Shown in pieces: positions 32,071 to 43,920 of a stretch of 64,000 nucleotides of DNA. Position numbers and translations under genes: made by a program. The stretch covers positions 124,001 to 188,000 of the forward strand of contig JAXGYZ010000009.1 of assembly GCA_040772005.1 (NCBI GenBank), read 5' to 3'. The first letter of the stretch is position 1; every line of letters starts with the position of its first letter. The DNA is from MWBF01 sp040772005 (GTDB lineage: Bacteria > Chloroflexota > Anaerolineae > CG2-30-64-16). The notes beneath the pieces are model-generated. The model was not told the origin of the DNA. It did no database searches and saw only the letters and a list, made by a program, of their open reading frames with translations.

Positions 32071-32673
32071 TCACCAACCCCGCGCTTCGAGGTCGGCCTT
32101 GAGCGCCTTCAGCGTGCGAAAGTAGAGCGACTTGATCGAGCTTTCCGTCCGGCCCATCAGTTGACCGATTTCCTCGTTGGAGAGCCGGTCGGCAAACTTC
32201 AGGATCAGCAGCCGCTGGCGGTCCTCCGGCTGGCGACGGATGGCCGACCACAGCGCCTGCTTGCGCTCGCTAACCTCGGCGGCCCGCTCCGGGTTCTCCG
32301 CCGGCTTGCCGGTCAGTTCCAGATCGTCCAGCGGCGTGGTCCGCCACCGGCTGCGCGACCGGTGATGATTCGCCACCAGGTTATGCGCGATCCGGTAGAG
32401 CCAGGCCACGAACGGCACCCCCTGATCCGTGTACCGGTGCAGATTGCTCAATGCCTGGTGGAAGGTGCGCGCCGTCAGATCCTCAGCGTCCGCCGCGTTG
32501 CCGGTGCGATAGTAGATGTAGGTGTAAATCCGATCTACCGTTCGCCGGTACAGCTCACCGAATGCCTCCGAGTCGCGCCGCGCCAGCTCGATGAGCTTCG
32601 GCTCCGGCAGCTCCGCATAGCGGGTGGCAAGCATCTGCACGTCGGGGCCGCGGCCGTCCAGGTTACGGCTCAT
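32071..32673 (-). CDS. ECF-type sigma-70 family RNA polymerase sigma factor
   Basis: The protein has 200 residues. Region 2 includes FGELYRRTVDRIYTYIYYRTGNAADAEDLTARTF and region 4 LLILKFADRLSNEEIGQLMGRTESSIKSLYFRTLKAL, the helix-turn-helix that reads -35 elements. ATG 32673 is preceded by GAAGGA. The ATG at 32715 lies in the -10 region and is rejected. The gene is followed by a one-helix membrane protein, probably its partner. A 12-bp palindrome TTGACGCGTCAA at 32729-32740 lies in its promoter region, which suggests regulation by a dimeric DNA-binding protein. Confidence 0.87.
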   Translation of the reverse strand: MSRNLDGRGPDVQMLATRYAELPEPKLIELARRDSEAFGELYRRTVDRIYTYIYYRTGNAADAEDLTARTFHQALSNLHRYTDQGVPFVAWLYRIAHNLVANHHRSRSRWRTTPLDDLELTGKPAENPERAAEVSERKQALWSAIRRQPEDRQRLLILKFADRLSNEEIGQLMGRTESSIKSLYFRTLKALKADLEARGW

Positions 32674-32717
32674 GTCTGCCATTCCTTCAGGCGCCTGGCT
32701 GCGTGACCCCGCCATAG

Positions 32718-32740
32718 ACTATAACACCTTGACGCGTCAA
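32718..32740 (-). promoter_or_regulatory. Promoter region of the sigma factor with an operator-like palindrome
   Basis: A reverse-strand TATAGT (32718-32723) lies close upstream of the gene. The perfect 12-bp palindrome TTGACGCGTCAA (32729-32740) sits in the place of a -35 element, with only five bases between it and the TATAGT box. A standard TTGACA-17-TATAAT promoter is therefore not present. Confidence 0.5.
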
Positions 32741-32750
32741 AAGACGCGAC

Positions 32751-32772
32751 CGATGGATCTCCCGATCCATCG
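32751..32772 (-). terminator. Probable terminator of the degV gene
   Basis: A perfect 9-bp stem CGATGGATC/GATCCATCG with a 4-base loop follows the degV stop. On the reverse strand the first T-run (TCTTTT) comes about eight bases after the stem, so it is a weak intrinsic terminator. Confidence 0.45.
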
Positions 32773-32777
32773 CCCAA

Positions 32778-33623
32778 TCAATCGCCGCCATAGATACCGA
32801 CGCCGATGGTGCCGGGGCCGACGTGCACGCCGATGACCGGTCCCAGGGCAGCCACGTGGAAGCCGCGCGTGCCGAACGAAGCGGCCAGCTTATCGCCCAA
32901 CACCTTCGCCTCGTCGGCGGCCAGGGCCTGCGTGAGCGCCAGGCGCACCTGCGGACCGCGGCCGGCAACCTGACTCAACAGATACTCCTGCACCGCCTCC
33001 AGCGCCTTCGCGCGCGAGCGGACGCGCGCCACCGGCGCGACCTCGCCGTCGGCAATCTGCAGCAGCGGCTTGAACTTGAGCAGCGTACCCACGAAGGCCT
33101 GAGCCTTGCCGATGCGCCCGCCCTTCTGCAAGTATTCCAGCGTTTCGAGCACGAAGACCACGCGGATCTTCTCGCGCATCGCGGTGATGCGCTCGACAAT
33201 CTCCTCCCGCCCCAGCCCGGCCTCGGCCAGGCGCACGGTCTCCTGCAGCAGAAGACCCAGGCCGATGGAAATGTTCTGCGAATCAATCACGCTGATCGGC
33301 CAATAGGAGTAGGTCTCCTTCGCCACAAGCGCCGCCGCATAGGTGCCGCTCAGTTTCGAAGAAAGCGTCATGGCGATGACCTCATCGCCCGCCGAGCAGA
33401 ACTGCTCGAAGGGGGTCAGAAAGTCGGAGGGGACCGCCTGGGATGTCGTGGGCAGCGGATTGCTCGACGGCAGTCGCCGCCAGAACTCCTCGCGGGTGAT
33501 TTCCACCCCATCGCGCAACGAAGTCTGGCCGAAGACCACGCTGAGCGGAACGACGGTCACCCGGGGGTGCGTCATGATTTCGGGGGGCGCCTCGCAGGTT
33601 GAGTCGGTAATGATGCGAATCAT
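32778..33623 (-). CDS. DegV family fatty-acid-binding protein
   Basis: The protein has 281 residues. MIRIITDSTCEAPPE at the start, SSKLSGTYAAA, VIDSQNISIGLGLLL and FVLETLEYLQKGGRIGKAQAF are the typical signatures of DegV/FakB proteins, which bind a fatty acid for phosphorylation by FakA-type kinases. No fakA is visible nearby. ATG 33623 is chosen because a strong promoter lies upstream (33691-33719), so the longer open frame to 33719 is not transcribed. Ends at a hairpin. Confidence 0.9.
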   Translation of the reverse strand: MIRIITDSTCEAPPEIMTHPRVTVVPLSVVFGQTSLRDGVEITREEFWRRLPSSNPLPTTSQAVPSDFLTPFEQFCSAGDEVIAMTLSSKLSGTYAAALVAKETYSYWPISVIDSQNISIGLGLLLQETVRLAEAGLGREEIVERITAMREKIRVVFVLETLEYLQKGGRIGKAQAFVGTLLKFKPLLQIADGEVAPVARVRSRAKALEAVQEYLLSQVAGRGPQVRLALTQALAADEAKVLGDKLAASFGTRGFHVAALGPVIGVHVGPGTIGVGIYGGD

Positions 33624-33690
33624 GGGATTTGATACCTCGTGGAGCAGGATGAGAGCTGCCGGAAATATTGAGTCACTCGACCGGTGCTTC

Positions 33691-33719
33691 ATTGTAGGCG
33701 GAAGGCGGGCGTTTGTCAA
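33691..33719 (-). promoter_or_regulatory. Strong sigma70 promoter of degV
   Basis: On the reverse strand a perfect TTGACA, a 17-base spacer and TACAAT are found. It is divergent from the promoter at 33738-33766. Confidence 0.7.
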
Positions 33720-33737
33720 TCGAAAACGGCCTACAGT

Positions 33738-33766
33738 TTGGGCTGCGACGCCGGATATGCTATACT
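33738..33766 (+). promoter_or_regulatory. Promoter of the secreted Pro-rich protein / pth / mfd unit
   Basis: TTGGGC, a 17-base spacer and TATACT lie about 60 bases before the ATG at 33827. Confidence 0.55.
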
Positions 33767-33826
33767 ACGCTATTGTAGCCCGCTCTGGCTATCAGATTCT
33801 AACCGGTAAATGAGATAAGGAAGCCC

Positions 33827-34630
33827 ATGAAACGGCCACTCGGGATCCTCTGTTTGATACTCCTGACGCTGCTGATTGCCAGCTATGCATCTGCCGCACC
33901 CGCTGTCCAGGAACAGCAGCCGGTCATCGCACAGCCGGCGCAGGACGCGCCGGTGCGCGGCGTCGTCCAGATTGTTGGTACAGCAGTGCATCCGCAATTC
34001 CAGCGTTACGAGCTCTACTATGCGCCTTACCCGGTGCCCTCCGACCAGTCGTGGATCTTCATCGGTGATGCGCACATGAACCAGCAGCCCCTCGGGCTGC
34101 TCGGCACGTGGGATTCGCGCTCCGTGCCCGACGGCACGTACGCGCTGCGCGTGCGCGTGGTGCGGGTGGATGGCAACTACATCGACAGCGACAGCGTGCG
34201 CGTCCTCGTGGCCAACACGCGGCCGCCGGAGTCGCCGACGCCGGAAGAATCCCCGACGCCAGAATTTGCCGTCACCGAGGAACCTTTCGTACCAGCACAA
34301 ACCGAGCCGACGCCCACGATTGAGATTGCCGTGCCGACCAGCGAAGGAGCGTCCACCCCGGAGCCGACGCCGACCCTGGGGCCGGAGGATATCCTGCCGG
34401 CGCCGGAGGGCGGCAGCGCCGGTTCGGGTGATACCGCGTCGCCGAGCAGCACGTCAGACACGGCGGCATCCAGCGCGGTGGCCGGCATCGAGCAGTTGTT
34501 CAGCGGCTCGCGGCTGATGGAAGTGGCACGGCGCACGGCCCTTTACACGCTGGCCGCGTTTGCCGTGGTGGGCGCATTCTTTGCCGTCAAGTGGGTGCTC
34601 GTCTGGCTATGGCACAAGATTCGCCCCTGA
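33827..34630 (+). CDS. Secreted Pro/Thr-rich protein with C-terminal membrane anchor
   Basis: The protein has 267 residues. It has a signal peptide (1-23), an Ig-like beta domain (residues about 30-130, with VRGVVQIVGTAVHPQFQRYELYY and GTWDSRSVPDGTYALRVRVV, as in Ig-like domains of Chloroflexota cell-surface proteins), a low-complexity linker rich in PTPE and Ser, and a C-terminal transmembrane helix (about 240-262). ATG 33827 has AAGGA upstream. The helix end overlaps the pth start, so expression is coupled to the housekeeping genes pth and mfd. Function is unknown. Confidence 0.75.
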   Translation: MKRPLGILCLILLTLLIASYASAAPAVQEQQPVIAQPAQDAPVRGVVQIVGTAVHPQFQRYELYYAPYPVPSDQSWIFIGDAHMNQQPLGLLGTWDSRSVPDGTYALRVRVVRVDGNYIDSDSVRVLVANTRPPESPTPEESPTPEFAVTEEPFVPAQTEPTPTIEIAVPTSEGASTPEPTPTLGPEDILPAPEGGSAGSGDTASPSSTSDTAASSAVAGIEQLFSGSRLMEVARRTALYTLAAFAVVGAFFAVKWVLVWLWHKIRP

Positions 34631-35297
34631 GCGCCATCCGCGCCGTGTTGGGCCAGCGGCCCGCGCGGGGCGCACGCTCAGCCGCCAGCGGCGGGCCGCA
34701 GAAGATGGTGGTGGGCCTGGGCAATCCGGGCCCGGATTATGCGCGCCACCGGCACAATATCGGCTTTCAGGTAGTCGACCTCTTCGCGGAGCGCCACGAC
34801 CTCGCCTTTGACAAGTTCCAGAAGCGGGCGCGCTCGGCCATCGGGCCGGTGAGCCTCGCCGGCGGCTGGCGCGGACGCATTCTGCTCGTCAAGCCGATGA
34901 CCTATATGAACAGTAGCGGCGAGGCGGTCGCCGCGCTCGCTGCATTCTACAAGATTAGTCCTGCGGACATCCTGGTCGTCCATGACGACCTGGACCTGCC
35001 GCTGGGCCGCATCCGCCTCCGGCCAGGGGGCAGCCCCGGCGGCCAGCGCGGCGTCGCCTCCATTATTAAGAGCCTGGGCACGGAAGCCTTCCACCGCCTG
35101 CGCATCGGCATCAGCCGGCCCGGCGCGGCTGCCAGCTATGTCCCGCCCGCGATGGACCCTGCGGACTACGTGCTCCGCCCGTTTGCCGCGGAGCAAGAGA
35201 AGGAGATGGAGTTCGTCCGCCCGCGCGCAGCCGACGCCATCGAGCTGTGGCTGAGCCAGGGCATCGACGCGGCCATGAACCAGTTTAACGGCACAGG

Positions 35298-35301
<4 letters not shown>
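34609..35301 (+). CDS. pth: Peptidyl-tRNA hydrolase
   Basis: The protein has 230 residues including an N-terminal extension of about 32 residues. VGLGNPGPDYARHRHNIGF holds the catalytic His, VKPMTYMNSSG and VVHDDLDLPLGRIRLRPGGS are the other conserved blocks. It releases peptidyl-tRNA that drops off ribosomes. ATG 34609 overlaps the end of the previous gene; ATG 34705 gives the length usual for the family and is a good alternative, though neither has a clear ribosome-binding site. Its TGA overlaps the mfd ATG (ATGA). Confidence 0.9.
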
Positions 35302-39092
<3,791 letters not shown>

Positions 39093-39107
39093 GTGGAATG
39101 GGAAGCG

Positions 39108-39219
39108 GGAATAGAACGCTGATTGAAATGATTGAACTGATGAACGCTGATCATTTTCATATTGATGAGAGAAAAATCAGCGTCAATCAGTCCGATCAGT
39201 ATGATCAGCGTCCTATTCT
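39108..39219. repeat. MITE-like element with GAATAGAACGCTGAT ends, copy 1
   Basis: It begins GGGAATAGAACGCTGATTG and ends GATCAGCGTCCTATTCTT, imperfect inverse of the start. The middle is AT-rich (TGATCATTTTCATATTGATG). The second copy is at 62027-62110. It follows the mfd stop by about 15 bases. Short tandem TGGGATAA units follow at 39255-39305. Confidence 0.7.
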
Positions 39220-39305
39220 TCCGTTCGCTCTGTGGCAAGGCTGTCACGCGCGCGGGCCAAGTGTGGGAATAATGGGGGATAAAGAGGGATAAGTGTGGGA
39301 TAAAG

Positions 39306-40247
39306 ATGAGGACAAACGGCTCCGTCAACGGCATCATCTTCGACATACAACGCTTCTCCATCCATGATGGGCCGGGCATCCGTACGACCGTCTTTCTCAA
39401 AGGCTGCTCGCTGCGCTGCTTCTGGTGCCATAACCCGGAAGGCATCCGCGCGAAGCCCGAAATCCGCTTCGACCCCGCGCGCTGCATCGGCTGCGGCGCG
39501 TGCATCGCGGTGTGTACGCACAGCGGGCAAATCCTCGATGCGGAGGGGCGGCACATCTACGACCGGACGGAGTGCATCGTCTGCGGAGAGTGCGTCGAGG
39601 AGTGCTTCGCAGAGGGGCTGGTGCTGACCGGCAAGACGCAGACCGCAGAGGAAGTGGCCGCGGAGGTGCTGCGGGACCGCGCGTTCTACGAGACGTCGGG
39701 CGGCGGCGTGACCCTCTCCGGCGGCGACCCCGCGCTCCAACCCGCCTTCTCCGCCGCCATCCTCGCGCTCTGCAAGGCGGAGGGCCTGCACACGGCCATC
39801 GAGACCGCGGGCAACTACCCCTGGGCCAGCCTGGCGGACCTGCTGCCCCACACCGACCTGGTGATGATGGACCTCAAGCACATGGACCCGGCGAAGCACC
39901 GCGATGCGACGGGCGTGACCAACGAGCGCGTGCTCGCTACAGCGGAGCGGCTGGCCGTCGAGACCGGCAAGCCCCTGCTCTTCCGCGTGCCGGTCGTGCC
40001 GGGGGTGAACGACGCGGATGCCGAAATCGCGGCCATCGCCGCATACGTCCGACAACTCATCGAGGCGCGTCGCGCAGCCGGCGGCCGCGCGCCCATCACG
40101 CTGGAGCTGCTGGCATTCCACCGGCTCGCCAGCCAGAAGTACCAGAGCCTGGGGCTGGACTACCGCGCGGCGCACCTGGAGCCGTTGGCGGAGGCGCGGA
40201 TGCGCGAGCTAAGAGAGCTTGTTGCAGGTTATCAGGTTGCAGGTTGA
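39306..40247 (+). CDS. Glycyl-radical enzyme activating enzyme (radical SAM, PflA family)
   Basis: The protein has 313 residues. A radical-SAM Cx3Cx2C cluster is at 34-41 (GCSLRCFWC), and two extra 4Fe-4S ferredoxin motifs at about 60-70 (CIGCGACIAVC) and 90-100 (CIVCGECVEEC), as in activases of glycyl-radical enzymes outside the PFL class. The enzyme uses SAM to take a hydrogen from the Gly of its partner. It lies 225 bases before the glycyl-radical enzyme, separated by a repeat element. The last residues (VAGYQVAG) are encoded by a GCAGGTT repeat. ATG 39306 has only a weak ribosome-binding site. Confidence 0.9.
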   Translation: MRTNGSVNGIIFDIQRFSIHDGPGIRTTVFLKGCSLRCFWCHNPEGIRAKPEIRFDPARCIGCGACIAVCTHSGQILDAEGRHIYDRTECIVCGECVEECFAEGLVLTGKTQTAEEVAAEVLRDRAFYETSGGGVTLSGGDPALQPAFSAAILALCKAEGLHTAIETAGNYPWASLADLLPHTDLVMMDLKHMDPAKHRDATGVTNERVLATAERLAVETGKPLLFRVPVVPGVNDADAEIAAIAAYVRQLIEARRAAGGRAPITLELLAFHRLASQKYQSLGLDYRAAHLEPLAEARMRELRELVAGYQVAG

Positions 40248-40267
40248 AGGTTGGAGCGAGAGGTTTT

Positions 40268-40447
40268 GGAGTCGAGGCTTTAGCCGGTTTGGGTGTTTTT
40301 CAGCATAGCCAGAGTAACCGGCTAAGAGCCTATCCGAGAATTGCTCTGGCCGGTCTCGGCTGTGGCTTCGCCACAGCACACCGAGCCAGGGGGCACGGTC
40401 GGAGCCCGGCCCCAGCGTTTTCGGATAGATACTAAAGCCTCGACTCC
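40268..40447. repeat. Nested repeat element with GGAGTCGAGGCTTTAG terminal inverted repeats
   Basis: GGAGTCGAGGCTTTAG (40268-40283) pairs with CTAAAGCCTCGACTCC (40432-40447). Inside it, CTATCCGAGAA (40330-40340) pairs with TTTTCGGATAG (40418-40428) and encloses the TGTGGCTTCGCCACA hairpin and the CCGAGCCAGGGGGC block also seen at 17647-17755. A smaller relative of the outer element is at 58252-58321. It fills the gap between the activase and the glycyl-radical enzyme. Confidence 0.8.
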
Positions 40448-40472
40448 GCAGGATACGGTAGGGGGAGGCACG

Positions 40473-42725
40473 ATGACCAATCTTATGACCGAACTGCCCG
40501 TGGAGAGCACAGCCCGCATCTATGCCGAGCGGCTCGCGGCGCTGCGCGGCGAGAAGATGGCCCAGACGCAGGAGAAGTGGGCCGTCATCGGCGCGATGGA
40601 TTATGACGACTGGGCGTTGATCCTGCCGCCGCCGGACGCGCGCGAGGTGATCCAGACGATCAGCGCGTCGGGCGTGCCCATTGTCGATGTCAAGATGAAG
40701 GGCTACGCGGCGGAGAGCAGCCATCCGAGCGGCGGGTTCTTCGGGCCGGTCGCGTTCGGCCGCAACTTCCGCCGCCTGCTGGAGGCCCATCCCGTCTACC
40801 TTGACCCCAACAGCTCGCTGGCCGGCGGCTACATGGTCAACTTCGGCTCGTACCGCAAGGTCGGCTGGAATCCGGACTTCGATTACTCGCACCTCCATCC
40901 GGCGCAGCAGCTTTACAAGCTCCACACCGGCATCGGCGGCGCGCAGCACTTCTGCCACGACCTGCAGATCGGGCTGGACCTGGGCTGGCGCGGCCTGCTG
41001 GATAAGATCGCCTACTACCGCACGGTCAACACCGACGCGAAGGCGCAGGAGTTCTACGACGGGCTGACCGATGTCGTGCTGGGGATGCAGAACTGGATCA
41101 GCCGCACCGCGGATGCAGCGGAAGCGCGGGCCGCAAACGAGACCGACCCGGCGAATGCGGCGAACCTGCGCGAGATTGCGGCTATCAACCGCCGCCTCGT
41201 CACCGAGCCGCCGCAGACTTTCCGTGAGGCGTGCCAGTGGATGCTGTGGTACCAGTCTGCCGCGCGCATGTACAACGGGAGCGGCGCGCTGGGCCGGCTG
41301 GACGTGCTGCTGCTGCCCTACTACGAACGCGAGACGACCGCGGGCACGCTGACCGACGAGGAGGCCATCTTCCACATCGCCTGCCTGCTGGTGCGCGCGA
41401 CGGACTACATCCAGCTCGGCGGGCCGGATGAGACGGGCCGCGACGTCACCAACCCCGTGTCCTACCTCATCCTCGAAGCGGGCCATCGGCTGAAGATTCC
41501 GGCGAACATCGGCGTGTGCGTCGGCGAGACGACCGACGAGCGGCTGCTGCGCCGCGGCCTGGAGGTCATGTTCGAGGACAAGACCGGCCTCCCCAAGTTC
41601 CTGGGCGTCGATAACACGGTCGAAGGCTTCGCACGCAACGGCTATCCCCTCGAACTCTCCCGCCAGCGCGCCTATTCGGGCTGTCACTGGCTGGCGTTGC
41701 CCGGCCGCGAGTACACCTTCAACGACATGGTCAAGATCAACTTCGCAGTGGTCTTCGACGTTGCACTGCGCGACATGCTGGCCGACGCGGCTGTCCAGCC
41801 GAGCGTGGCGGAGCTATGGCTCCGGTTCGAGTTCCACCTGCGTCGCGCGATCGATACCCTGGCGCAGGGCTTCGACTTTCACATCCGCCACATGCACGAT
41901 GTCGCGCCGGAGCTGGTGCTGGACCTGCTCTGCTACGGTCCCATCGAACGCGCACGCGATGCGTCGAGCGGCGGCGTGGACTACTACAACTGTTGCATCG
42001 ACGGCGCGGCGCTGGCCAACGCAGCCGACTCGTTCGCCGCGTGCGAGCAGCGCATCGAGCGCGAGGGCCGGCTGACGTGGGCAGAGCTGCTGGCGCATCT
42101 CGACGCGGACTGGGCCGGGCCGGAGGGCGAACGCGCCAGGCTGATGATGCACAGCGTCCCGCGCTTCGGCAGCGGCGGCTCGCTGGCCGACAGCCACGCG
42201 CAGCGCCTGGCCGAATTGTTCACCCGATTGGTCAAAGAGCGGACGACGCCCGACGGCCACCAGATGGTGCCGGGGCTCTTCTCCTGGGCCATGACCATCA
42301 TGATGGGCAAGGACGCCGGCGCGACGCCGGACGGCCGCCACGCGGGCGCGCCCATCGCGCAGGGACCCAACCCCATGCCCGGCTTCCGCAAGGACGGCGC
42401 GCCGACTGCGCTTGCGACCGCGGTCGCGGCGGTGCAACCTGGCTACGGCAACACCGCGCCGATGCAGCTCGACCTGGACCCCGGCCTGACAAAGGACGAG
42501 GGCGGGCTGGAGAAGGTCGCCAGCCTCATCAAGGGCCATTTTGCGCTCGGCGGCACCCAGATCAATCTCAACGTACTCGACAAGGAAAAGGTGCTGGAGG
42601 CCAACCGTGACCCCAGCAAGTACCCGGACCTGGTCGTACGCGTGACCGGATTCAGTGCCTACTTCGCCAGCCTCTCCCCCGCGTTCCGGCAGATGGTCGT
42701 CGACCGGCTGATTGCGGAAGGATGA
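40473..42725 (+). CDS. Glycyl-radical enzyme of unassigned class
   Basis: The protein has 750 residues. The Gly-radical loop is RVTGFSAYF near the C-terminus (Gly726, Tyr of the usual RVxGY replaced by Phe), and the catalytic Cys404 lies in YSGCHWLALPG. GVDYYNCCIDGAALANAADS and GATPDGRHAGAPIAQGPNPMPG are the typical family blocks. After Cys the residues are His-Trp, so the C-x-E motif of glycerol/diol, choline and related eliminases is missing. The enzyme works anaerobically on an organic substrate via a thiyl radical. Substrate and reaction are unknown. ATG 40473 has GGGGGAGG 4 bases upstream. The activase lies directly upstream. Confidence 0.88.
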   Translation: MTNLMTELPVESTARIYAERLAALRGEKMAQTQEKWAVIGAMDYDDWALILPPPDAREVIQTISASGVPIVDVKMKGYAAESSHPSGGFFGPVAFGRNFRRLLEAHPVYLDPNSSLAGGYMVNFGSYRKVGWNPDFDYSHLHPAQQLYKLHTGIGGAQHFCHDLQIGLDLGWRGLLDKIAYYRTVNTDAKAQEFYDGLTDVVLGMQNWISRTADAAEARAANETDPANAANLREIAAINRRLVTEPPQTFREACQWMLWYQSAARMYNGSGALGRLDVLLLPYYERETTAGTLTDEEAIFHIACLLVRATDYIQLGGPDETGRDVTNPVSYLILEAGHRLKIPANIGVCVGETTDERLLRRGLEVMFEDKTGLPKFLGVDNTVEGFARNGYPLELSRQRAYSGCHWLALPGREYTFNDMVKINFAVVFDVALRDMLADAAVQPSVAELWLRFEFHLRRAIDTLAQGFDFHIRHMHDVAPELVLDLLCYGPIERARDASSGGVDYYNCCIDGAALANAADSFAACEQRIEREGRLTWAELLAHLDADWAGPEGERARLMMHSVPRFGSGGSLADSHAQRLAELFTRLVKERTTPDGHQMVPGLFSWAMTIMMGKDAGATPDGRHAGAPIAQGPNPMPGFRKDGAPTALATAVAAVQPGYGNTAPMQLDLDPGLTKDEGGLEKVASLIKGHFALGGTQINLNVLDKEKVLEANRDPSKYPDLVVRVTGFSAYFASLSPAFRQMVVDRLIAEG

Positions 42726-42727
42726 GG

Positions 42728-42944
42728 GCTGGAAGCTGGAAGCTGGAAGCACGACCAGGCGGAGCATCCGGGGCGCAGCATGACCAGGCGGGACATCCTG
42801 AGCGGAGGTCACAGCTTTGCTGTGCGACGCAGTCGAAGGATGCGGAGCGGCTTTCCCGGCCACGCCTCCTTCGACTGGCGGCGCTCTGCTATCTGGGGTG
42901 AGCCGGCCGCCCGCTCAGGATGCTCCCTGACTCAACAGGTGTTT
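42728..42944. repeat. Repeat cluster between the glycyl-radical enzyme and NudC genes
   Basis: GGCTGGAAGCTGGAAGC tandem units (42728-42750) match the array inserted in mfd. From 42793 to 42842 lies a GCATCCTGAGCGGAG...AGTCGAAGGATGC palindrome with a CACAGCTTTGCTGTG hairpin in its centre. More of the CGCTCAGGATGC motif follows at about 42913-42924. No gene is seen here. Confidence 0.65.
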
Positions 42945-43817
42945 ATGACAACAACCTTCGTATCTCGACTCACCCCGCCGGCAGGCACGCAGGGTCCGGC
43001 GCGCTGGTTCATCTTTCAGGGCGACCGGCTGCTCGTCCAGCCGGCTGGCGACGCAGCGGACGCAGTGACCGTCCCCCTGCTCTCCAGCACGGCAGAGGTG
43101 CATGTCAGCCCCCAGCGCGAGCTGTACCTGGGCTGCCTGCAGGATGGGAACGGCCAGGAAACCGGCTGCTACGCGGCAGAAATCGACCCGGACGCGCCTC
43201 TGCCCGAAGGCTTCCTGGCCGACGGCCTGCGCGGACTGTATGGCCGGCTGGACGACGACGCGTTTGCGGTGGCCGGCCGCGCAGTACAGTTGCTGGCCTG
43301 GGACCGCACGCACCGCTACTGCGGGCAGTGCGGCGCGCTCACCGAGAACCAGCCGCACGAACGCGCCAAGCGCTGCCCCGCGTGCGGGCTGACCAGCTAC
43401 CCGCGACTGTCGCCGGCCATTATCATCGCAGTCACGCGGGATACGCCGGAGGGTAAGCGGCTCCTCCTGGCGCGCAACCATCGTTTCCCGGCCGGCCGGT
43501 ACAGCGTTGTAGCGGGTTATGTCGAGCCAGGCGAGACGCTGGAGGAGTGCGCGCAGCGCGAAGTGTGCGAGGAAGTCGGCATCGACATCCGGGCGATCCG
43601 CTACTTCGGCAGCCAGCCGTGGCCCTTTCCCAACTCGCTGATGATCGGTTTCACCGCCGAGTACGCGGGCGGCGAGATCACGCTGGAAGACTCCGAGATT
43701 GCGGAGGCGGGCTGGTTTGCATCGGACGCGCTGCCGAACCTGCCGCCGAAGATGAGCATTGCGCGGCGGCTCATCGACGCCTTTGTGGCCGAAAACCTCG
43801 TTACAGGGGCAAATTAG
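42945..43817 (+). CDS. nudC: NADH pyrophosphatase (NudC-like Nudix hydrolase)
   Basis: The protein has 290 residues. A zinc ribbon (YCGQCGAL and CPACGLTSYPR) precedes the Nudix box GYVEPGETLEECAQREVCEEVGID, and the NudC-specific SQPWPFPNSLMIGF follows. It hydrolyses NAD(H) to NMN(H) and AMP and may remove NAD caps from RNA. The start ATG 42945 has CAGG 5 bases upstream; the open frame before it is repeat DNA. No promoter was identified. The next gene has its own promoter. Confidence 0.92.
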   Translation: MTTTFVSRLTPPAGTQGPARWFIFQGDRLLVQPAGDAADAVTVPLLSSTAEVHVSPQRELYLGCLQDGNGQETGCYAAEIDPDAPLPEGFLADGLRGLYGRLDDDAFAVAGRAVQLLAWDRTHRYCGQCGALTENQPHERAKRCPACGLTSYPRLSPAIIIAVTRDTPEGKRLLLARNHRFPAGRYSVVAGYVEPGETLEECAQREVCEEVGIDIRAIRYFGSQPWPFPNSLMIGFTAEYAGGEITLEDSEIAEAGWFASDALPNLPPKMSIARRLIDAFVAENLVTGAN

Positions 43818-43842
43818 CCGCGCACGACAGGCATGGTATAAT
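43814..43842 (+). promoter_or_regulatory. Promoter of the acidic-protein operon
   Basis: TTAGCC, a 17-base spacer and a perfect TATAAT. It overlaps the end of nudC and lies about 80 bases before ATG 43921. Confidence 0.55.
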
Positions 43843-43920
43843 CTGACCGTCATGGGCCTGGCGCCGCGCGCCGGATGCCATCATAAACGCACTATGAAAC
43901 GCACGAAAGGAGTGCCTAGC

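Noticed and set aside
32674..32715. Earlier ATG (32715) for the sigma factor
   Set aside because: It overlaps the TATAGT region, and GAAGGA is placed for ATG 32673.
40473..42725. Pyruvate formate-lyase assignment
   Set aside because: The PFL adjacent Cys-Cys pair is absent at the catalytic loop (GCHW), and the activase has the extra ferredoxin clusters that PflA lacks.
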